A DNA stretch of 64,000 nucleotides from Palleronia marisminoris. GTDB taxonomy: Bacteria; Pseudomonadota; Alphaproteobacteria; Rhodobacterales; Rhodobacteraceae. Below, one piece after another: positions 54,134-63,015 of the stretch. The position numbers and the translations under genes were made by a program. Location of the stretch: the NCBI RefSeq assembly GCF_900172315.1, contig NZ_FWFV01000006.1, positions 62,001 to 126,000 of the forward strand. Direction: 5' to 3'. A model generated the notes under the pieces. That model saw only the letters and a list, made by a program, of their open reading frames with translations. It was not told the DNA's origin and did not search any database. Positions within the stretch are counted from its first letter, which is position 1; each line of letters starts with the position of its first letter.

Positions 54134-54649
54134 TCAGTTGCGTTCCGACCTACCATCCGCCTCGTTGCGGGTCCAGCCAGAGGGGCGGCGGTTCGGATCG
54201 GGCTCTTTCACCTCGACCTCTTCCGCGTTCCCGTCGATGACCGTTCCGCGACGCGGAGCGGAGCGATGCTGGGCGCCGGGGTTACCGTAGCTGACGGTCT
54301 CCACCTTCACGCGCTTCTTGGCCTCCTGGAAAATCCGCTTGCGGACGCTCGGCATCAGCAGCGCAAAGCCACACGCGTCCGTGAAGAAGCCCGGCGTCAG
54401 CAGAAGCGCCCCGGCAAAGAGGATCATCGCGCCGTCGGCCAGCGGTTCGGAGGGATCTCGCAAATCGTTGAACGAGCTTTTCAGCCGCCGGATCGCCAAG
54501 GCGCCCTGTGACCGGACCAGCGTGGTGCCCAGGATCGCTGTCACGACGACGATCAAAAGCGTTGGCCACAGGCCGATCAGGCCGCCAACCTGGATGAACA
54601 GGGCGATCTCGATCAGCGGAACGGCGATGAACGCCAGCAAAAGCCACAT
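54134..54649 (-). CDS. fxsA: FxsA family membrane protein
   Basis: 171 residues. Two or three hydrophobic segments span residues 2-45 (MWLLLAFIAVPLIEIALFIQ), followed by the conserved loop TTLVRSQGALAIRRLKSS and a third segment near 72-95 (ADGAMILFAGALLLTPGFFT). The C-terminal tail from about 110 is charged and varied. FxsA was named for suppressing F-plasmid exclusion of T7; its normal role is unknown. It is 28 bp upstream of secB and divergent from the Tim44-like gene, with a 102-bp gap. Confidence 0.88.
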   Translation of the reverse strand: MWLLLAFIAVPLIEIALFIQVGGLIGLWPTLLIVVVTAILGTTLVRSQGALAIRRLKSSFNDLRDPSEPLADGAMILFAGALLLTPGFFTDACGFALLMPSVRKRIFQEAKKRVKVETVSYGNPGAQHRSAPRRGTVIDGNAEEVEVKEPDPNRRPSGWTRNEADGRSERN

Positions 54650-54751
54650 GGGCGTACCTCTTTGTCACGGTCGTGGCGGTGGACGCGGGGCCACCCGGTC
54701 CCTAGATAGGAACGGATCGTGCACGATGCCACCAACGCCTTCCGAGGGTTC

Positions 54752-55414
54752 ATGAGTAATTCCATCATACAGTTGCTGGTCCTTCTGGGGATCGCGATTT
54801 TTCTTATCTTGCGGTTGAAGAACGTGCTCGGGACCCGTGATGGATTCGAGAAACCGCCCGTCGAGGGGCCGCGCCCGTCCGCAACCCGCAATCGACCCGA
54901 GTTCGAGGTGATCGAGGGTGGACCGGATCGCGACATCACCGACCATGTCGACGACGGGTCCGAGAACGCAAAGGCACTGGCCGCGATGAAGATGGCAGAG
55001 CCCAGCTTCAACGTGACCGAGTTCCTGTCCGGCGCCCGCCAAGCCTACGAGATGATCTTCCTCGCCTTCGAGCGGGGCGACATCTCCGAGGTGCGCGAGT
55101 TTCTCGACCCCGACGTCGCCGCCGCCTTCGACGAGGTGATCGCCGAGCGCGAGGCGCAGGGCCTGACCATCGAAAGCGAGATCGTCGGCGTGCGCGATGT
55201 CGAACTCTACAAGGCCACCTTCGACCGCGAGACGCGGCGCGGCGAGGTCACTGTCCGTTTCCTCGCCGAGCTGACGACCGTGGTGCGCAACGCCGGTCGC
55301 GAGATCGTCGAGGGCAGCCCGACCGAGATCAAGCGCCAGCGCGATACCTGGACCTTCGCCCGCGAGATGGGTGCCGACGATCCCAACTGGCAGCTCGTCG
55401 CCACGGGGGCGTGA
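54752..55414 (+). CDS. Tim44-like domain protein
   Basis: 220 residues from ATG 54752, preceded by CCGAGGGTTC. An N-terminal transmembrane segment (about 4-22, IIQLLVLLGIAIFLIL) anchors it. A low-complexity acidic linker (about 30-75) leads to a Tim44/TimA fold with EFLSGARQAYEMIFLAFERG and DISEVREFLDPDVAAAFDEV, then KRQRDTWTFAREMG. Alphaproteobacterial members resemble the mitochondrial import motor subunit; their bacterial role is not settled. It overlaps or abuts mltA (stop 55414), so the pair is probably co-translated. Confidence 0.86.
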   Translation: MSNSIIQLLVLLGIAIFLILRLKNVLGTRDGFEKPPVEGPRPSATRNRPEFEVIEGGPDRDITDHVDDGSENAKALAAMKMAEPSFNVTEFLSGARQAYEMIFLAFERGDISEVREFLDPDVAAAFDEVIAEREAQGLTIESEIVGVRDVELYKATFDRETRRGEVTVRFLAELTTVVRNAGREIVEGSPTEIKRQRDTWTFAREMGADDPNWQLVATGA

Positions 55415-56439
55415 TGCGGGGCCTCGCGCGCGCGGCCTGCCTGTCTGCCGCATTCCTTGCGGCCGGGCCGGTCGGCGCCGCGAGCCACTCGATCCTCGAG
55501 TTCTCCGATCTGGCCGGCTGGGCCGAGGACGACCACGCCGAAGCCCTCGCCGTCTTCATCGAAACCTGCCGCGACCTCCGTGACCCGGACTGGGCCACCC
55601 TCTGCCAGACCGCCGAGGAGTGGGACGACGCCAGGCTCTTCTTCGAGCTCCACTTTCGCCCCGTCCTGATCGAGGACGGCACCCCCATGCTTTTCACCGC
55701 CTATTACGAGCCCGAATTGCGCGGCTCTCGCTACAGGGGCGGCCAGTACCGCTACCCCATCTACAGCACCCCCGACGAGGCACTCGACGGCGTTTGGCTG
55801 ACCCGCGCCCAGATCGAAGACCGCGACGCGCTGGCCGGCCGCGGGCTCGAGATCGCGTACCTGACCGATCCGGTGGATGCCTATTTCCTGCAGGTGCAGG
55901 GCTCGGGCCGCATCCGTCTTGACGATGGGACGGCGATCCGCGTCGGGTTCGGCGGCAAGAACGGCCACTCGTACCGCTCGGTCGGAAAGGAGCTGATCCG
56001 TCGGGGCGAACTGGACGAGCACTCGGTCAATATCGACCGCATCCGCGACTGGGTGCGCGAGAATGGCGCCGAGGGGGAAGAGCTCCTCCACCACAACCCG
56101 TCCTACGTCTTCTTCCGCGAGGTCAGCCACGTCCCGGCCAACCGCGGACCCCTGGGGGCCATGAACCGCTCGATCACCGCCATGCGCTCGATCGCAGTCG
56201 ACCCGACCTATACGCGCCTCGGCGCGCCCGTCTGGATCGAGACCGACGGCGCGCAGGATCTGCACCGCCTGATGATCGCGCACGACACCGGCGCCGCGAT
56301 CAAGGGGGCGCAACGCGCCGACATCTTCTTCGGGACGGGCAGGGCGGCCGGCAGGCGCGCGGGCACTGTGAAAGAAGGCGGCCGGATGATCGTCCTGCTG
56401 CCGATCCAGAGGGCCTACGCGACCGCCGAGGGAATCTGA
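55414..56439 (+). CDS. mltA: Membrane-bound lytic murein transglycosylase A
   Basis: 341 residues from ATG 55414 (a GTG at 55411 is also possible). The first 20-25 residues form a signal peptide (MRGLARAACLSAAFLAAG) without an obvious lipobox. MltA features are FTAYYEPELRGSR near residue 100, YFLQVQGSGRIRLDDG near 157, and the closing RADIFFGTGRAAG, in the 3D domain that carries the catalytic aspartate. It cleaves peptidoglycan glycans to form 1,6-anhydro ends in the periplasm. The next gene begins at its last base. Confidence 0.93.
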   Translation: MRGLARAACLSAAFLAAGPVGAASHSILEFSDLAGWAEDDHAEALAVFIETCRDLRDPDWATLCQTAEEWDDARLFFELHFRPVLIEDGTPMLFTAYYEPELRGSRYRGGQYRYPIYSTPDEALDGVWLTRAQIEDRDALAGRGLEIAYLTDPVDAYFLQVQGSGRIRLDDGTAIRVGFGGKNGHSYRSVGKELIRRGELDEHSVNIDRIRDWVRENGAEGEELLHHNPSYVFFREVSHVPANRGPLGAMNRSITAMRSIAVDPTYTRLGAPVWIETDGAQDLHRLMIAHDTGAAIKGAQRADIFFGTGRAAGRRAGTVKEGGRMIVLLPIQRAYATAEGI

Positions 56440-57032
56440 TGGCCCGCCGTCGCCGCGATCTGCGCCCGGACGAGCGCGAGCTCTGGCAGCGGGTGGAACA
56501 GACCGCGCACCCCCTCCACCCGGGCCGCAAGCCGCCGCCTGCGCCACGCGCCGAGTCGAAGCCGAAACCCGCACCCGAGCCGCCCCCGGTGGACCTGTCC
56601 GGCTTCAGCCTCGGGGGCAAGGCGCCCGCAAAATCCGCCGGGCACCGCCTGCAACCGAGCCTGTCGCAGCGTCTGTCGTCTCAGCCGGTGCGGATGGATG
56701 CGAAGGCGCATCGCAGGATGAAGCGCGGCAAGATGGAGGTCGAGGGCCGCATCGACCTTCATGGCCTGACGCTATCGGCAGCGCATCCCCGCCTGATGTC
56801 CTTTGTCTTCTCGGCTCATGCGTCCGGCAAGCGACTGGTCCTCGTCATCACCGGCAAGGGTCGCGACCGGGACGATGGCGGCCCGATCCCCGAGCGGCGC
56901 GGCATCTTGCGCCACCAGGTGCCGCACTGGCTGAACGACGGCGCATTGCGTCCCATCATCCTGCAAGTGACCACCGCGCATCAGCGCCACGGTGGCTCAG
57001 GGGCGTTCTACGTCTACCTGCGACGGAAGTGA
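56439..57032 (+). CDS. Smr domain protein (MutS2 C-terminal-type nuclease domain)
   Basis: 197 residues. An arginine- and proline-rich N-terminal part (about 1-95) is followed by an Smr domain with GRIDLHGLTLSAAHPRL near 107, LVLVITGKGRDRDDGG near 130, and HQVPHWLNDGAL near 155. The DLHG and GxGKGR-like motifs are the Smr hallmarks. Stand-alone Smr proteins nick or bind branched DNA or cleave RNA; the actual role in this group is not fixed. Its 3' end overlaps the convergent MFS gene by 36 bp. Confidence 0.88.
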   Translation: MARRRRDLRPDERELWQRVEQTAHPLHPGRKPPPAPRAESKPKPAPEPPPVDLSGFSLGGKAPAKSAGHRLQPSLSQRLSSQPVRMDAKAHRRMKRGKMEVEGRIDLHGLTLSAAHPRLMSFVFSAHASGKRLVLVITGKGRDRDDGGPIPERRGILRHQVPHWLNDGALRPIILQVTTAHQRHGGSGAFYVYLRRK

Positions 57033-58235
57033 CGGCGCCGCCTTCGCGACGCCGACGGCCACGAGCCCCGCCGCCGCCAAGAAATAGAGCGCGATCCAGA
57101 TCATCTGCTGCGGGAACGCCACGCCAAGGTCGATGAGCGCCCCCGTCACTGCCGGCCCGATAGCCGTTCCGAACACCATCACCGCCGCCGCCAGCGCCTT
57201 GATGCCGCCGAGATGGCGCGTGCCGTAGAACTCGGCCCAGAAGGCGGGCGGCACGGTGCTGTTCAGTCCCTGCGTCAGGCCCATCAGCGCGATGAAGATG
57301 GTGGCGGTCGCGAGGCTCGGCGCGAAGGCGAACCCTGCGAAGCCCAGCCCCATTGGAAGGATCGTCAGCGGCATCAGTCGCGCCGTCCCGACGCGGTCGA
57401 TGATCGGCCCCGAGACGAACAACATGACGACTCCTGCGATGGTGAAGATCGGGAAGGTCGAGACGAGGCCAAGGTGGCTCCACCCCTTCACTTCGGCCAG
57501 ATGCACTTGGTGAAAGAAGAACGCGGTCGAGAACGCCGCCGGCGCCATCAGCATCGGGGCGATCATCCAGTAGAGCGGATGCCCCAACATCTTCCCGCGC
57601 GTCCAGTGAACTCCGTCCATCCCGGCGGCCTGGTCGTCCTTCGCGATGCTCTGCGGCGTCCGCTCGAGCCGCAGCAGCGGCCAAAGCAGCGGCAGCAGCG
57701 CAATGACGATTCCGCCCGCGACCAGCCAGAGCATCCGCCAGTCCAGCACGCCGAGCGCGGCGACGAAGATCATCGGCAGGAACGCCTCGCCCAGCGAGAT
57801 GCCGATCCGGCTGACCGACAGCGCCTTGCCGCGCGTCGCCACGAACCACCGCGCCATCGCCACGGTCGCCACCAGCGTCGCCATGCCCTGCCCGCAGAAG
57901 CGCAGCGCGAAGATGGTGAAGACCAGCGCCCACCAGCTCGAAACGGTGGCCATCAGCACGCAGGCCAGCGCCAGCAGCGCCAGCACGGCCGGCCCGAGGA
58001 TCCGCACCCGGAACGTGTCGGTCAGGATGCCGGTCCATATCATCACGGCGGCCGAGGCCGTGGTCCCGACGGAATAGAGGAACCCCCAGTCGCCGTTCGA
58101 CAGATCGAACTCCGCCCGGATGTCTCCGGCGAAGACCGAGATGAAGAACGTCTGCCCGAAGGAAGAACAGAAGGTGAGAAGAACGCCGACCGCTAGGAAG
58201 GGGGCGTTCTCGCGCAGGAAACGAATGAACGGCAT
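56997..58235 (-). CDS. Major facilitator superfamily transporter
   Basis: 412 residues with about 12 hydrophobic segments in two halves. It begins MPFIRFLRENAPFLAVGVLL, and FSRAMGI-like conserved loops are replaced by ILTDTFRVRILGPAVLALLA after helix 2, which fits MFS motif A only loosely. The central loop is rich in charged residues (ERTPQSIAKDDQAAGMDG, about 200-218). No substrate-specific signature was recognised. It is read toward the Smr gene and follows hslU downstream of a terminator-like hairpin, so it is probably its own transcript. Confidence 0.85.
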   Translation of the reverse strand: MPFIRFLRENAPFLAVGVLLTFCSSFGQTFFISVFAGDIRAEFDLSNGDWGFLYSVGTTASAAVMIWTGILTDTFRVRILGPAVLALLALACVLMATVSSWWALVFTIFALRFCGQGMATLVATVAMARWFVATRGKALSVSRIGISLGEAFLPMIFVAALGVLDWRMLWLVAGGIVIALLPLLWPLLRLERTPQSIAKDDQAAGMDGVHWTRGKMLGHPLYWMIAPMLMAPAAFSTAFFFHQVHLAEVKGWSHLGLVSTFPIFTIAGVVMLFVSGPIIDRVGTARLMPLTILPMGLGFAGFAFAPSLATATIFIALMGLTQGLNSTVPPAFWAEFYGTRHLGGIKALAAAVMVFGTAIGPAVTGALIDLGVAFPQQMIWIALYFLAAAGLVAVGVAKAAPSLPSQVDVERP

Positions 58236-58271
58236 GAGCCGTCATTCGCGCTATCCGCCGGGAAAGGGAAG

Positions 58272-58300
58272 GGGGCGGCGTGATGGAATTCCGCCGCCCC
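58272..58300 (-). terminator. Terminator-like hairpin after hslU
   Basis: GGGGCGGCG (58272-58280) pairs with CGCCGCCCC (58292-58300) across an 11-base loop in the 70-bp gap between the hslU stop and the MFS gene start. On the minus strand the stem is followed by CTTCCCTTTCC, a pyrimidine run with few T-residues, so it is a plausible but weak intrinsic terminator. Confidence 0.5.
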
Positions 58301-58305
58301 GCAGG

Positions 58306-59610
58306 TCACAGCACGTAGCGGCTGATATCGACCGAGCGGGAAAGCTCGCCCAGGTGCTTCTCGACGAAATCGGCGTCCACGGTGACGGCCTCGCCGGCCT
58401 TGTCGGGCGCCTCGAAGGACAGTTCCTCGAAGACACGCTCCATCACGGTATAGAGGCGCCGGGCGCCGATATTCTCGACCGACTCGTTAACCTCGGCCGC
58501 GATCCGCGCCAGGGCGGCGATGCCGTCCTCGGTGAAGGTCACGCTTACCTCTTCGGTGCCCAGAAGCGCCGTGTACTGGCGAGTCAGGGCGTTGTCGGTC
58601 TCGGTCAGGATGCGGACGAAATCCGCTTCGGTCAGGGCGCGCAGTTCGACCCGGATCGGCAGACGGCCCTGCAACTCGGGCAACAGGTCCGAGGGCTTGG
58701 CGACGTGGAACGCGCCGGACGCGATGAACAGGATGTGGTCCGTCTTGATCTGCCCGTACTTCGTCGCGACCACGGTGCCCTCGATCAGCGGCAGCAGGTC
58801 GCGCTGCACACCTTCGCGGCTGACCTCGCCACCGCGGGCGTCCTGCCGGGCGCAGACCTTGTCGATCTCGTCGAGGAACACGATCCCGTTCTCTTCGACC
58901 GCCTTCAGCGCGGCCTTGTTCACGCTTTCGTCGTCCAGAAGCTTGTCGGCCTCTTCGGCGATCAGGACGCCGTAGCTGTCGGCCACCGTCATCTTCTTGC
59001 GCACCGTCCGCCCCTGCATGGCCTTGCCGAAGATGTCGCCCAGGTTCATACCGCCCTGGCCGGGCTGCATCCCCGGCATCTCCATCCCGCCGAACGGGTT
59101 CGAGCTGTCCTGCAGTTCCAGCGTGATCTCGGTCGCATCCAGTTCGCCCGTGCGCAGCTTCTTGCGGAACATCTCGCGCGTGCCTTCGCGGGCGTTTTCA
59201 CCGGCGATGGCCTCGATCACGCGCTCTTCGGCATTCGCCTCGGCGCGGGATTTCACGTCCTCGCGCATGTGCTCGCGGGTCATCGTGATCGCCTGCTCGA
59301 CCAGGTCACGGATGATCTGCTCGACGTCGCGGCCGACATAGCCGACCTCGGTGAACTTCGTCGCCTCGACCTTCAGGAACGGCGCGCGGGCCAGCTTGGC
59401 AAGGCGGCGCGAGATCTCGGTCTTGCCGACGCCGGTGGGGCCGATCATCAGGATGTTCTTGGGGTAAACCTCCTCCTGCATCTCGGGCGCCAACTGCTTG
59501 CGACGCCAACGGTTGCGCAGGGCGACGGCGACGGCGCGCTTGGCGTCCTTCTGCCCGATGATGAACCGGTCGAGCTCGGACACGATCTCGCGGGGGGTCA
59601 GGTCGCTCAT
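58306..59610 (-). CDS. hslU: ATP-dependent protease ATPase subunit HslU
   Basis: 434 residues. N-terminal [20 protein letters not shown], Walker [18 protein letters not shown] near residue 53, the pore motif YVGRD near 89, Walker [16 protein letters not shown] near 245, and sensor region [20 protein letters not shown] near 385. The C-terminus SVDISRYVL is the segment that docks into HslV. It unfolds substrates for HslV in the cytoplasm. Its start overlaps the hslV stop by 4 bp. Confidence 0.96.
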   Translation of the reverse strand: MSDLTPREIVSELDRFIIGQKDAKRAVAVALRNRWRRKQLAPEMQEEVYPKNILMIGPTGVGKTEISRRLAKLARAPFLKVEATKFTEVGYVGRDVEQIIRDLVEQAITMTREHMREDVKSRAEANAEERVIEAIAGENAREGTREMFRKKLRTGELDATEITLELQDSSNPFGGMEMPGMQPGQGGMNLGDIFGKAMQGRTVRKKMTVADSYGVLIAEEADKLLDDESVNKAALKAVEENGIVFLDEIDKVCARQDARGGEVSREGVQRDLLPLIEGTVVATKYGQIKTDHILFIASGAFHVAKPSDLLPELQGRLPIRVELRALTEADFVRILTETDNALTRQYTALLGTEEVSVTFTEDGIAALARIAAEVNESVENIGARRLYTVMERVFEELSFEAPDKAGEAVTVDADFVEKHLGELSRSVDISRYVL

Positions 59611-60167
59611 GCCGCGGCCTCCAGGGTCTCGATGGTGAGGTTGCCGTTCGTGTAGACGCAGATGTCGCTGGCGATCTCCATCGCGCGGCGGGCGATCGCT
59701 TCGGCGTCGTCCATATGCTCGTAAAGGCCGCGCGCGGCGGCGAGGGCATAGTTCCCGCCCGAGCCGATGGCGGCGACCTCGTGCTCGGGTTCCAGCACGT
59801 CACCGGCGCCCGTCACGACATAGAGGTCCCGCCCGTCCGACACGATCAGCATCGCCTCGAGCTTCTGCAGGTACTTGTCCGTCCGCCAGTCCTTCGCAAG
59901 CTCCACCGCTGCGCGCTGAAGCTGGCCGGGCGTCGCCTCGAGCTTGGCCTCCAGCCGTTCCAGCAGCGCGAAGGCATCGGCGGTGGATCCGGCGAATCCA
60001 GCGATCACCTCGTGCCCGCCGGGCTTCAGGCGCCGCACCTTGCGCGCTGTTCCCTTGATCACCGTGTCGCCCAGAGAGACCTGGCCGTCGCCCGCGATCA
60101 CTACACGCCCGCCCTTGCGAACCCCGATGATCGTCGTGCCGTGCCAGCCTGGAAAGTTCTCGGCCAT
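59607..60167 (-). CDS. hslV: ATP-dependent protease peptidase subunit HslV
   Basis: 186 residues from ATG 60167, chosen because of AGGAGACGGCG; an upstream in-frame start at 60227 adds an unrelated tail. The N-terminus [20 protein letters not shown] contains the catalytic threonine (TT) after a short propeptide, as in related species. [20 protein letters not shown], then KVRRL, and [18 protein letters not shown] near 135 are family motifs. It forms the proteolytic chamber of HslUV. Confidence 0.95.
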   Translation of the reverse strand: MAENFPGWHGTTIIGVRKGGRVVIAGDGQVSLGDTVIKGTARKVRRLKPGGHEVIAGFAGSTADAFALLERLEAKLEATPGQLQRAAVELAKDWRTDKYLQKLEAMLIVSDGRDLYVVTGAGDVLEPEHEVAAIGSGGNYALAAARGLYEHMDDAEAIARRAMEIASDICVYTNGNLTIETLEAAA

Positions 60168-60259
60168 CGCCGTCTCCTCTTGTCGAACGTCCTGCATATG
60201 GACGTCCAAAGGGGCAATGCAAACCATGGCGTCCCCGACGAGACCGCCGAAACGCGAAA

Positions 60260-60308
60260 GGCCGCGGGCGATGCCGCGGCCGTTTCAGCTGTTGGTGTTG
60301 CAGCTGAA
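60260..60308. terminator. Two adjacent inverted repeats upstream of hslV
   Basis: GGCCGCGG (60260-60267) pairs with CCGCGGCC (60274-60281) over a 6-base loop and is followed by GTTT on the plus strand. Directly after it TTCAGCTG (60284-60291) pairs with CAGCTGAA (60301-60308) over 9 bases. The first looks like an intrinsic terminator stem for either direction. They lie in the 540-bp stretch between hslV and the DUF3280-like gene, which otherwise holds only the integrase remnant. Confidence 0.45.
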
Positions 60309-60424
60309 GGGCACTGAGCATCAATACCATGTGGGCTCACCAACTCGCGTTTTCAGGATAGGCCGTATTTTTGAATGCGCGGTTCTATAGGTCTTACTCT
60401 GTCGCATATCGTGTGGTGGATTGG

Positions 60425-60710
60425 ATGCGAGCACGGCATCCTCTCTCAGCGGCTTTCGCAAAGAGCGCCCCCGTCGGGAAGCACATTGGCGGCGCTGGCT
60501 TGATGCTGGTGAAGCGCCAGATGGCAGAGCCCAGTGGGTTCTCCGCGTGGCCGTTTACGACAAGCGTCGCGAGATGGGGCTTGTGAGCTCATCCGACCTC
60601 TCGCTCCGCGACGCGCGCGAGGACGCAGATAAGTGGCGGGAGATCGCTAATCGGGGAGCGACCCGATCAAGGAGCGCGAAGAACAGCAGGCGCCGACGCC
60701 GTGGGGCTAG
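60425..60710 (+). pseudogene. Tyrosine-recombinase (integrase) N-terminal fragment, frameshifted and truncated
   Basis: Three frames give consecutive pieces of one integrase Arm-binding domain. The first frame (from ATG 60425) gives HPLSAAFAKSAPVGKHIGGA and GLMLVKR. A shift near 60515 then leads to PDGRAQWVLRVAVYDKRREM, GLVSSSDLSLRDARED and ADKWREIANRG. A second shift near 60655 leads to SDPIKEREEQQAPTPWG and a TAG at 60708-60710. This is the N-terminal pattern of P4/DUF4102-type prophage integrases (KRREMGLG...SLREAREKAD...DPIKER). The catalytic domain is absent. The TAG overlaps the stop of the opposite-strand gene, marking a likely deletion junction. Confidence 0.8.
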
Positions 60711-61228
60711 TTGGCATCAAGCTCTGCCGTCCCCGGGAGCATCCGGTTCTTCATGAGCCAGCGCAGCCCGCGCAGCCAAGCCTCGTCCGTGTTGCCTCGG
60801 ATATCCGTCTGGTACTGCGCCATCACCTCGCCGCTCCGTGTATCGCGTTCCCGGATGACGATGGTCTGGACCAGGTTTGACAACTTTTGGACTGCCCCCG
60901 TGAAAGACCGCTCTGCTCCGAGCTTCGCGGCAATCTTGGCCTCGCAGGCGTTGCAGCCGAAAGGGTTGCCATGCAGCGCAAGCTCGGTCTCCGCCATAGC
61001 GGTGTCGACGAGAGCATACCGACCGCTCGTCTCTATCAGCGTGCGGAATTCTGCGGACAGCATGAGAGCCCGTGCCTTCTCTGCCTCGTTCGTCGCGCCG
61101 AACTCGACCTCTTGGCTGTAGTTCACGAAGGCGATATCGAAAACGGCGACTGGCAACTCCTCCGCATATGCAAAGTTTCCAATCAAGATGGTGCAGGCAA
61201 AGCTTGCAATGATGCACTTTGGTCTCAT
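60707..61228 (-). CDS. Exported protein of the DUF2380/DUF3280 type
   Basis: 173 residues from ATG 61228 with GGAGGATCTCGTC; a longer frame from 61339 exists but hides the signal peptide. Residues 1-22 (MRPKCIIASFACTILIGNFA) look like a signal peptide with cleavage after AYA. The mature protein starts EELPVAVFDIAFVNYSQ, contains two cysteines in GCNACEAKIAAKLGAE near residue 94, and ends with AWLRGLRWLMKNRML, a pattern of small periplasmic DUF2380/DUF3280 proteins. Function unknown. It lies next to the integrase remnant and is divergent from the 61391 gene. Confidence 0.75.
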   Translation of the reverse strand: MRPKCIIASFACTILIGNFAYAEELPVAVFDIAFVNYSQEVEFGATNEAEKARALMLSAEFRTLIETSGRYALVDTAMAETELALHGNPFGCNACEAKIAAKLGAERSFTGAVQKLSNLVQTIVIRERDTRSGEVMAQYQTDIRGNTDEAWLRGLRWLMKNRMLPGTAELDAN

Positions 61229-61390
61229 GACGAGATCCTCCACGGTGCGAGAGTAGATCACCGCAGCGCAATCAGCAGCCAGCAAATCGAAGGCAGCGAA
61301 GCGCCGCAGAGTACGCATGGGGCGACACTGGCCCTTCATGCATGCCCGCTGCTAAGGGAGGCAGGATCACGGGTTGCACGGAGCACCTCC

Positions 61391-61876
61391 ATGAACTGGA
61401 ACGCAATGGTTGATGCCCTCATTGCACTAGCCGCTCCTATCGCGGCTCTTGCCGCTGCCTGGGCGGCGTTCGCGGCCACTCGTCAAGCAGCGCTCATCCG
61501 CGAACAATTCGGACGGCCGAAACTTCAAGTCAATATCAGGCACGAGCCGGACCACGACCGCTACCTCCTGCAGGTGGAAAATCCGTGCAATGTCGATGTT
61601 CATCTTACTGGCGTAGCGTGGATCGGTGGCCGTCTCAAAGCTCGGGCAGCGCAGCCTGCCAGCTCCCGCGAGTTCGACCTCGGGCTTCGGTCTACAAGCT
61701 TCCCGGAATATGCATGGGAAACCATAGAACCAGGCAAGTCGGGCGCAGTCTTCGTCTACTATCGCCCGCGCAAGCGGCTGAGCCGCATCTACTGGCCCTA
61801 CCGGGCGAAGGTCGTGATCAGCTATGTATGGGCAGATGCGGCACACAAACCGCTCCAAATCCACGCCAGGCCATGA
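61391..61876 (+). CDS. Unrecognised small membrane-anchored protein
   Basis: 161 residues from ATG 61391, preceded by GGAGCACCTCC. Residues 5-30 are an alanine-rich hydrophobic segment (DALIALAAPIAALAAAWAAF), then a short basic stretch. The rest is a soluble domain rich in beta-strand-type residues (LQVNIRHEPDHDRYLLQVEN, VDVHLTGVAWIGG), ending in KVVISYVWADAAHKPLQIHA. No family was recognised. The shape (N-terminal anchor plus an Ig-like or beta-sandwich stretch) recurs in accessory regions. Function unknown. Confidence 0.6.
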   Translation: MNWNAMVDALIALAAPIAALAAAWAAFAATRQAALIREQFGRPKLQVNIRHEPDHDRYLLQVENPCNVDVHLTGVAWIGGRLKARAAQPASSREFDLGLRSTSFPEYAWETIEPGKSGAVFVYYRPRKRLSRIYWPYRAKVVISYVWADAAHKPLQIHARP

Positions 61877-62004
61877 ACGCTATCACGCAGCCAGCGCCAG
61901 CCACTTGCTAGCGCGAAGAAGTGATCGCCCATCCGACGAACTCGCGGAACGGCGGCCAACTTTGCGCATTGGCCGGAACACAGCACGCACCGGAGGACGA
62001 ACAG

Positions 62005-62187
62005 ATGAATGACAATGAATCCAAGGGTCACGGAAAAGAGCTGAAGGGCAAGGGCAAGGAGATGCTCGGCAAGGTCACCGGCAACGAGAAGACGGAAGCC
62101 AAGGGCGAAGGCGAGCAGGTCGAGGGCAAGGCTCAGAAGAACGTCGGTAAGGCTCAAGACGCTCTGAAGTCTGACAAGGACAGGTAA
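62005..62187 (+). CDS. CsbD-like stress protein
   Basis: 60 residues from ATG 62005, with GGAGGACGAACAG upstream. Nearly half of the residues are lysine, glutamate or glycine; KGHGKELKGKGKEMLGKVTG and QVEGKAQKNVGKAQDALKS are the repeated amphipathic motifs of CsbD. Members are abundant in stationary or stress conditions with unknown function. The preceding 128 bp and following 212 bp contain no other gene I can support. Confidence 0.85.
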   Translation: MNDNESKGHGKELKGKGKEMLGKVTGNEKTEAKGEGEQVEGKAQKNVGKAQDALKSDKDR

Positions 62188-62399
62188 CTCAATGCCTACG
62201 CACGTCCGCAGGTTTATACTCGCGGGCGCGCTTTGGAGTGTGCCGAAATGTCGGATGGTCGCTCCGACGCATCTCGGAATGAAGAGGTCATCGCCTGTCA
62301 CTGGAGAGCGGGCAGAAGCATCCGGCACGACCTCGATCCGCGCTTGGGTGCGGCCTCAGCGTTGTTGACATGATGAGGCTCCCCTTCAACGCTGCGCAA
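62188..62399. other. Intergenic region, nothing recognised
   Basis: About 210 bp between the CsbD gene and the PagL-like gene. No hairpin with a T-run, promoter-like pair, or coding frame with a ribosome-binding site was recognised. Confidence 0.4.
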
Positions 62400-62999
62400 A
62401 TGAAACGCTTCCTTTCAGCAATCCCGACCGCAATCCTGCTCGCTGCATCCAACCAGGTTTTTGCTGCGGAGAGCTATGGCAAGGCCCCAGAAAGCACGGC
62501 CTTCGTTTTTGGTGGTGCGCTGACTGCGGACGACATGCAGCGTAGCGCTTCCCCGCTGGCGGTGGACTATGACGGCAACGGGATCATCGGCGCAGGCTTG
62601 CAGTCCTTTTATTTCGATCTCGATTGGGTGCGGGTCGGGGGAGAGGTCGGGCTGGCATTCAGGTTCGGTCAAAGTTCCACGAGCGAGGTCTGGGCAGGAC
62701 CGGTTGCGCGCCTGGACCCACTCAAGCTGGGCAATGACCTGCGCATCACGCCAAGCATCACTGTCGGTCTCAGCATGGTGAGTGATGCCCAAGTAGGTCG
62801 AGAGGCGGACCAGGAGCGCGAATATGAAGGAAACGCCAGCTTGCTCTTCTATCTTGGACCCGAAATCAGCGTTTCCTTCCGAGAGGATGCCCCCTCGATT
62901 TTCTGGCGGCTCCACCACCGGTCAGGCGCCGGCAAGACCCTCGGGAACATGAAGGGGGCAACAAACGCGAATGTCATAGGTGTGCGCTACATATTCTGA
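62400..62999 (+). CDS. Outer-membrane barrel protein, PagL-like (lipid A deacylase fold)
   Basis: 199 residues from ATG 62400; an in-frame ATG at 62370 would add ten residues before the signal peptide. Residues 1-23 (MKRFLSAIPTAILLAASNQV) form a signal peptide cleaved near FAA. The body has alternating hydrophobic beta-strands (FYFDLDWVRVGGEVGLAFRF, ITPSITVGLSMVSD) and ends in NVIGVRYIF, a typical outer-membrane C-terminus. FWRLHHRSGAGKTLGNMKGA resembles the PagL His-x-Ser motif (His173, Ser175). The third triad residue, a glutamate 12 positions on, is replaced by alanine. It may be an inactive or different barrel. Confidence 0.6.
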   Translation: MKRFLSAIPTAILLAASNQVFAAESYGKAPESTAFVFGGALTADDMQRSASPLAVDYDGNGIIGAGLQSFYFDLDWVRVGGEVGLAFRFGQSSTSEVWAGPVARLDPLKLGNDLRITPSITVGLSMVSDAQVGREADQEREYEGNASLLFYLGPEISVSFREDAPSIFWRLHHRSGAGKTLGNMKGATNANVIGVRYIF

Positions 63000-63015
63000 T
63001 CCGGACGTTCGCAGG

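Noticed and set aside
55414-55480. Lipobox for the MltA lipoprotein
   Set aside because: No L-x-x-C before the mature part; a cysteine in the signal peptide core is too early.
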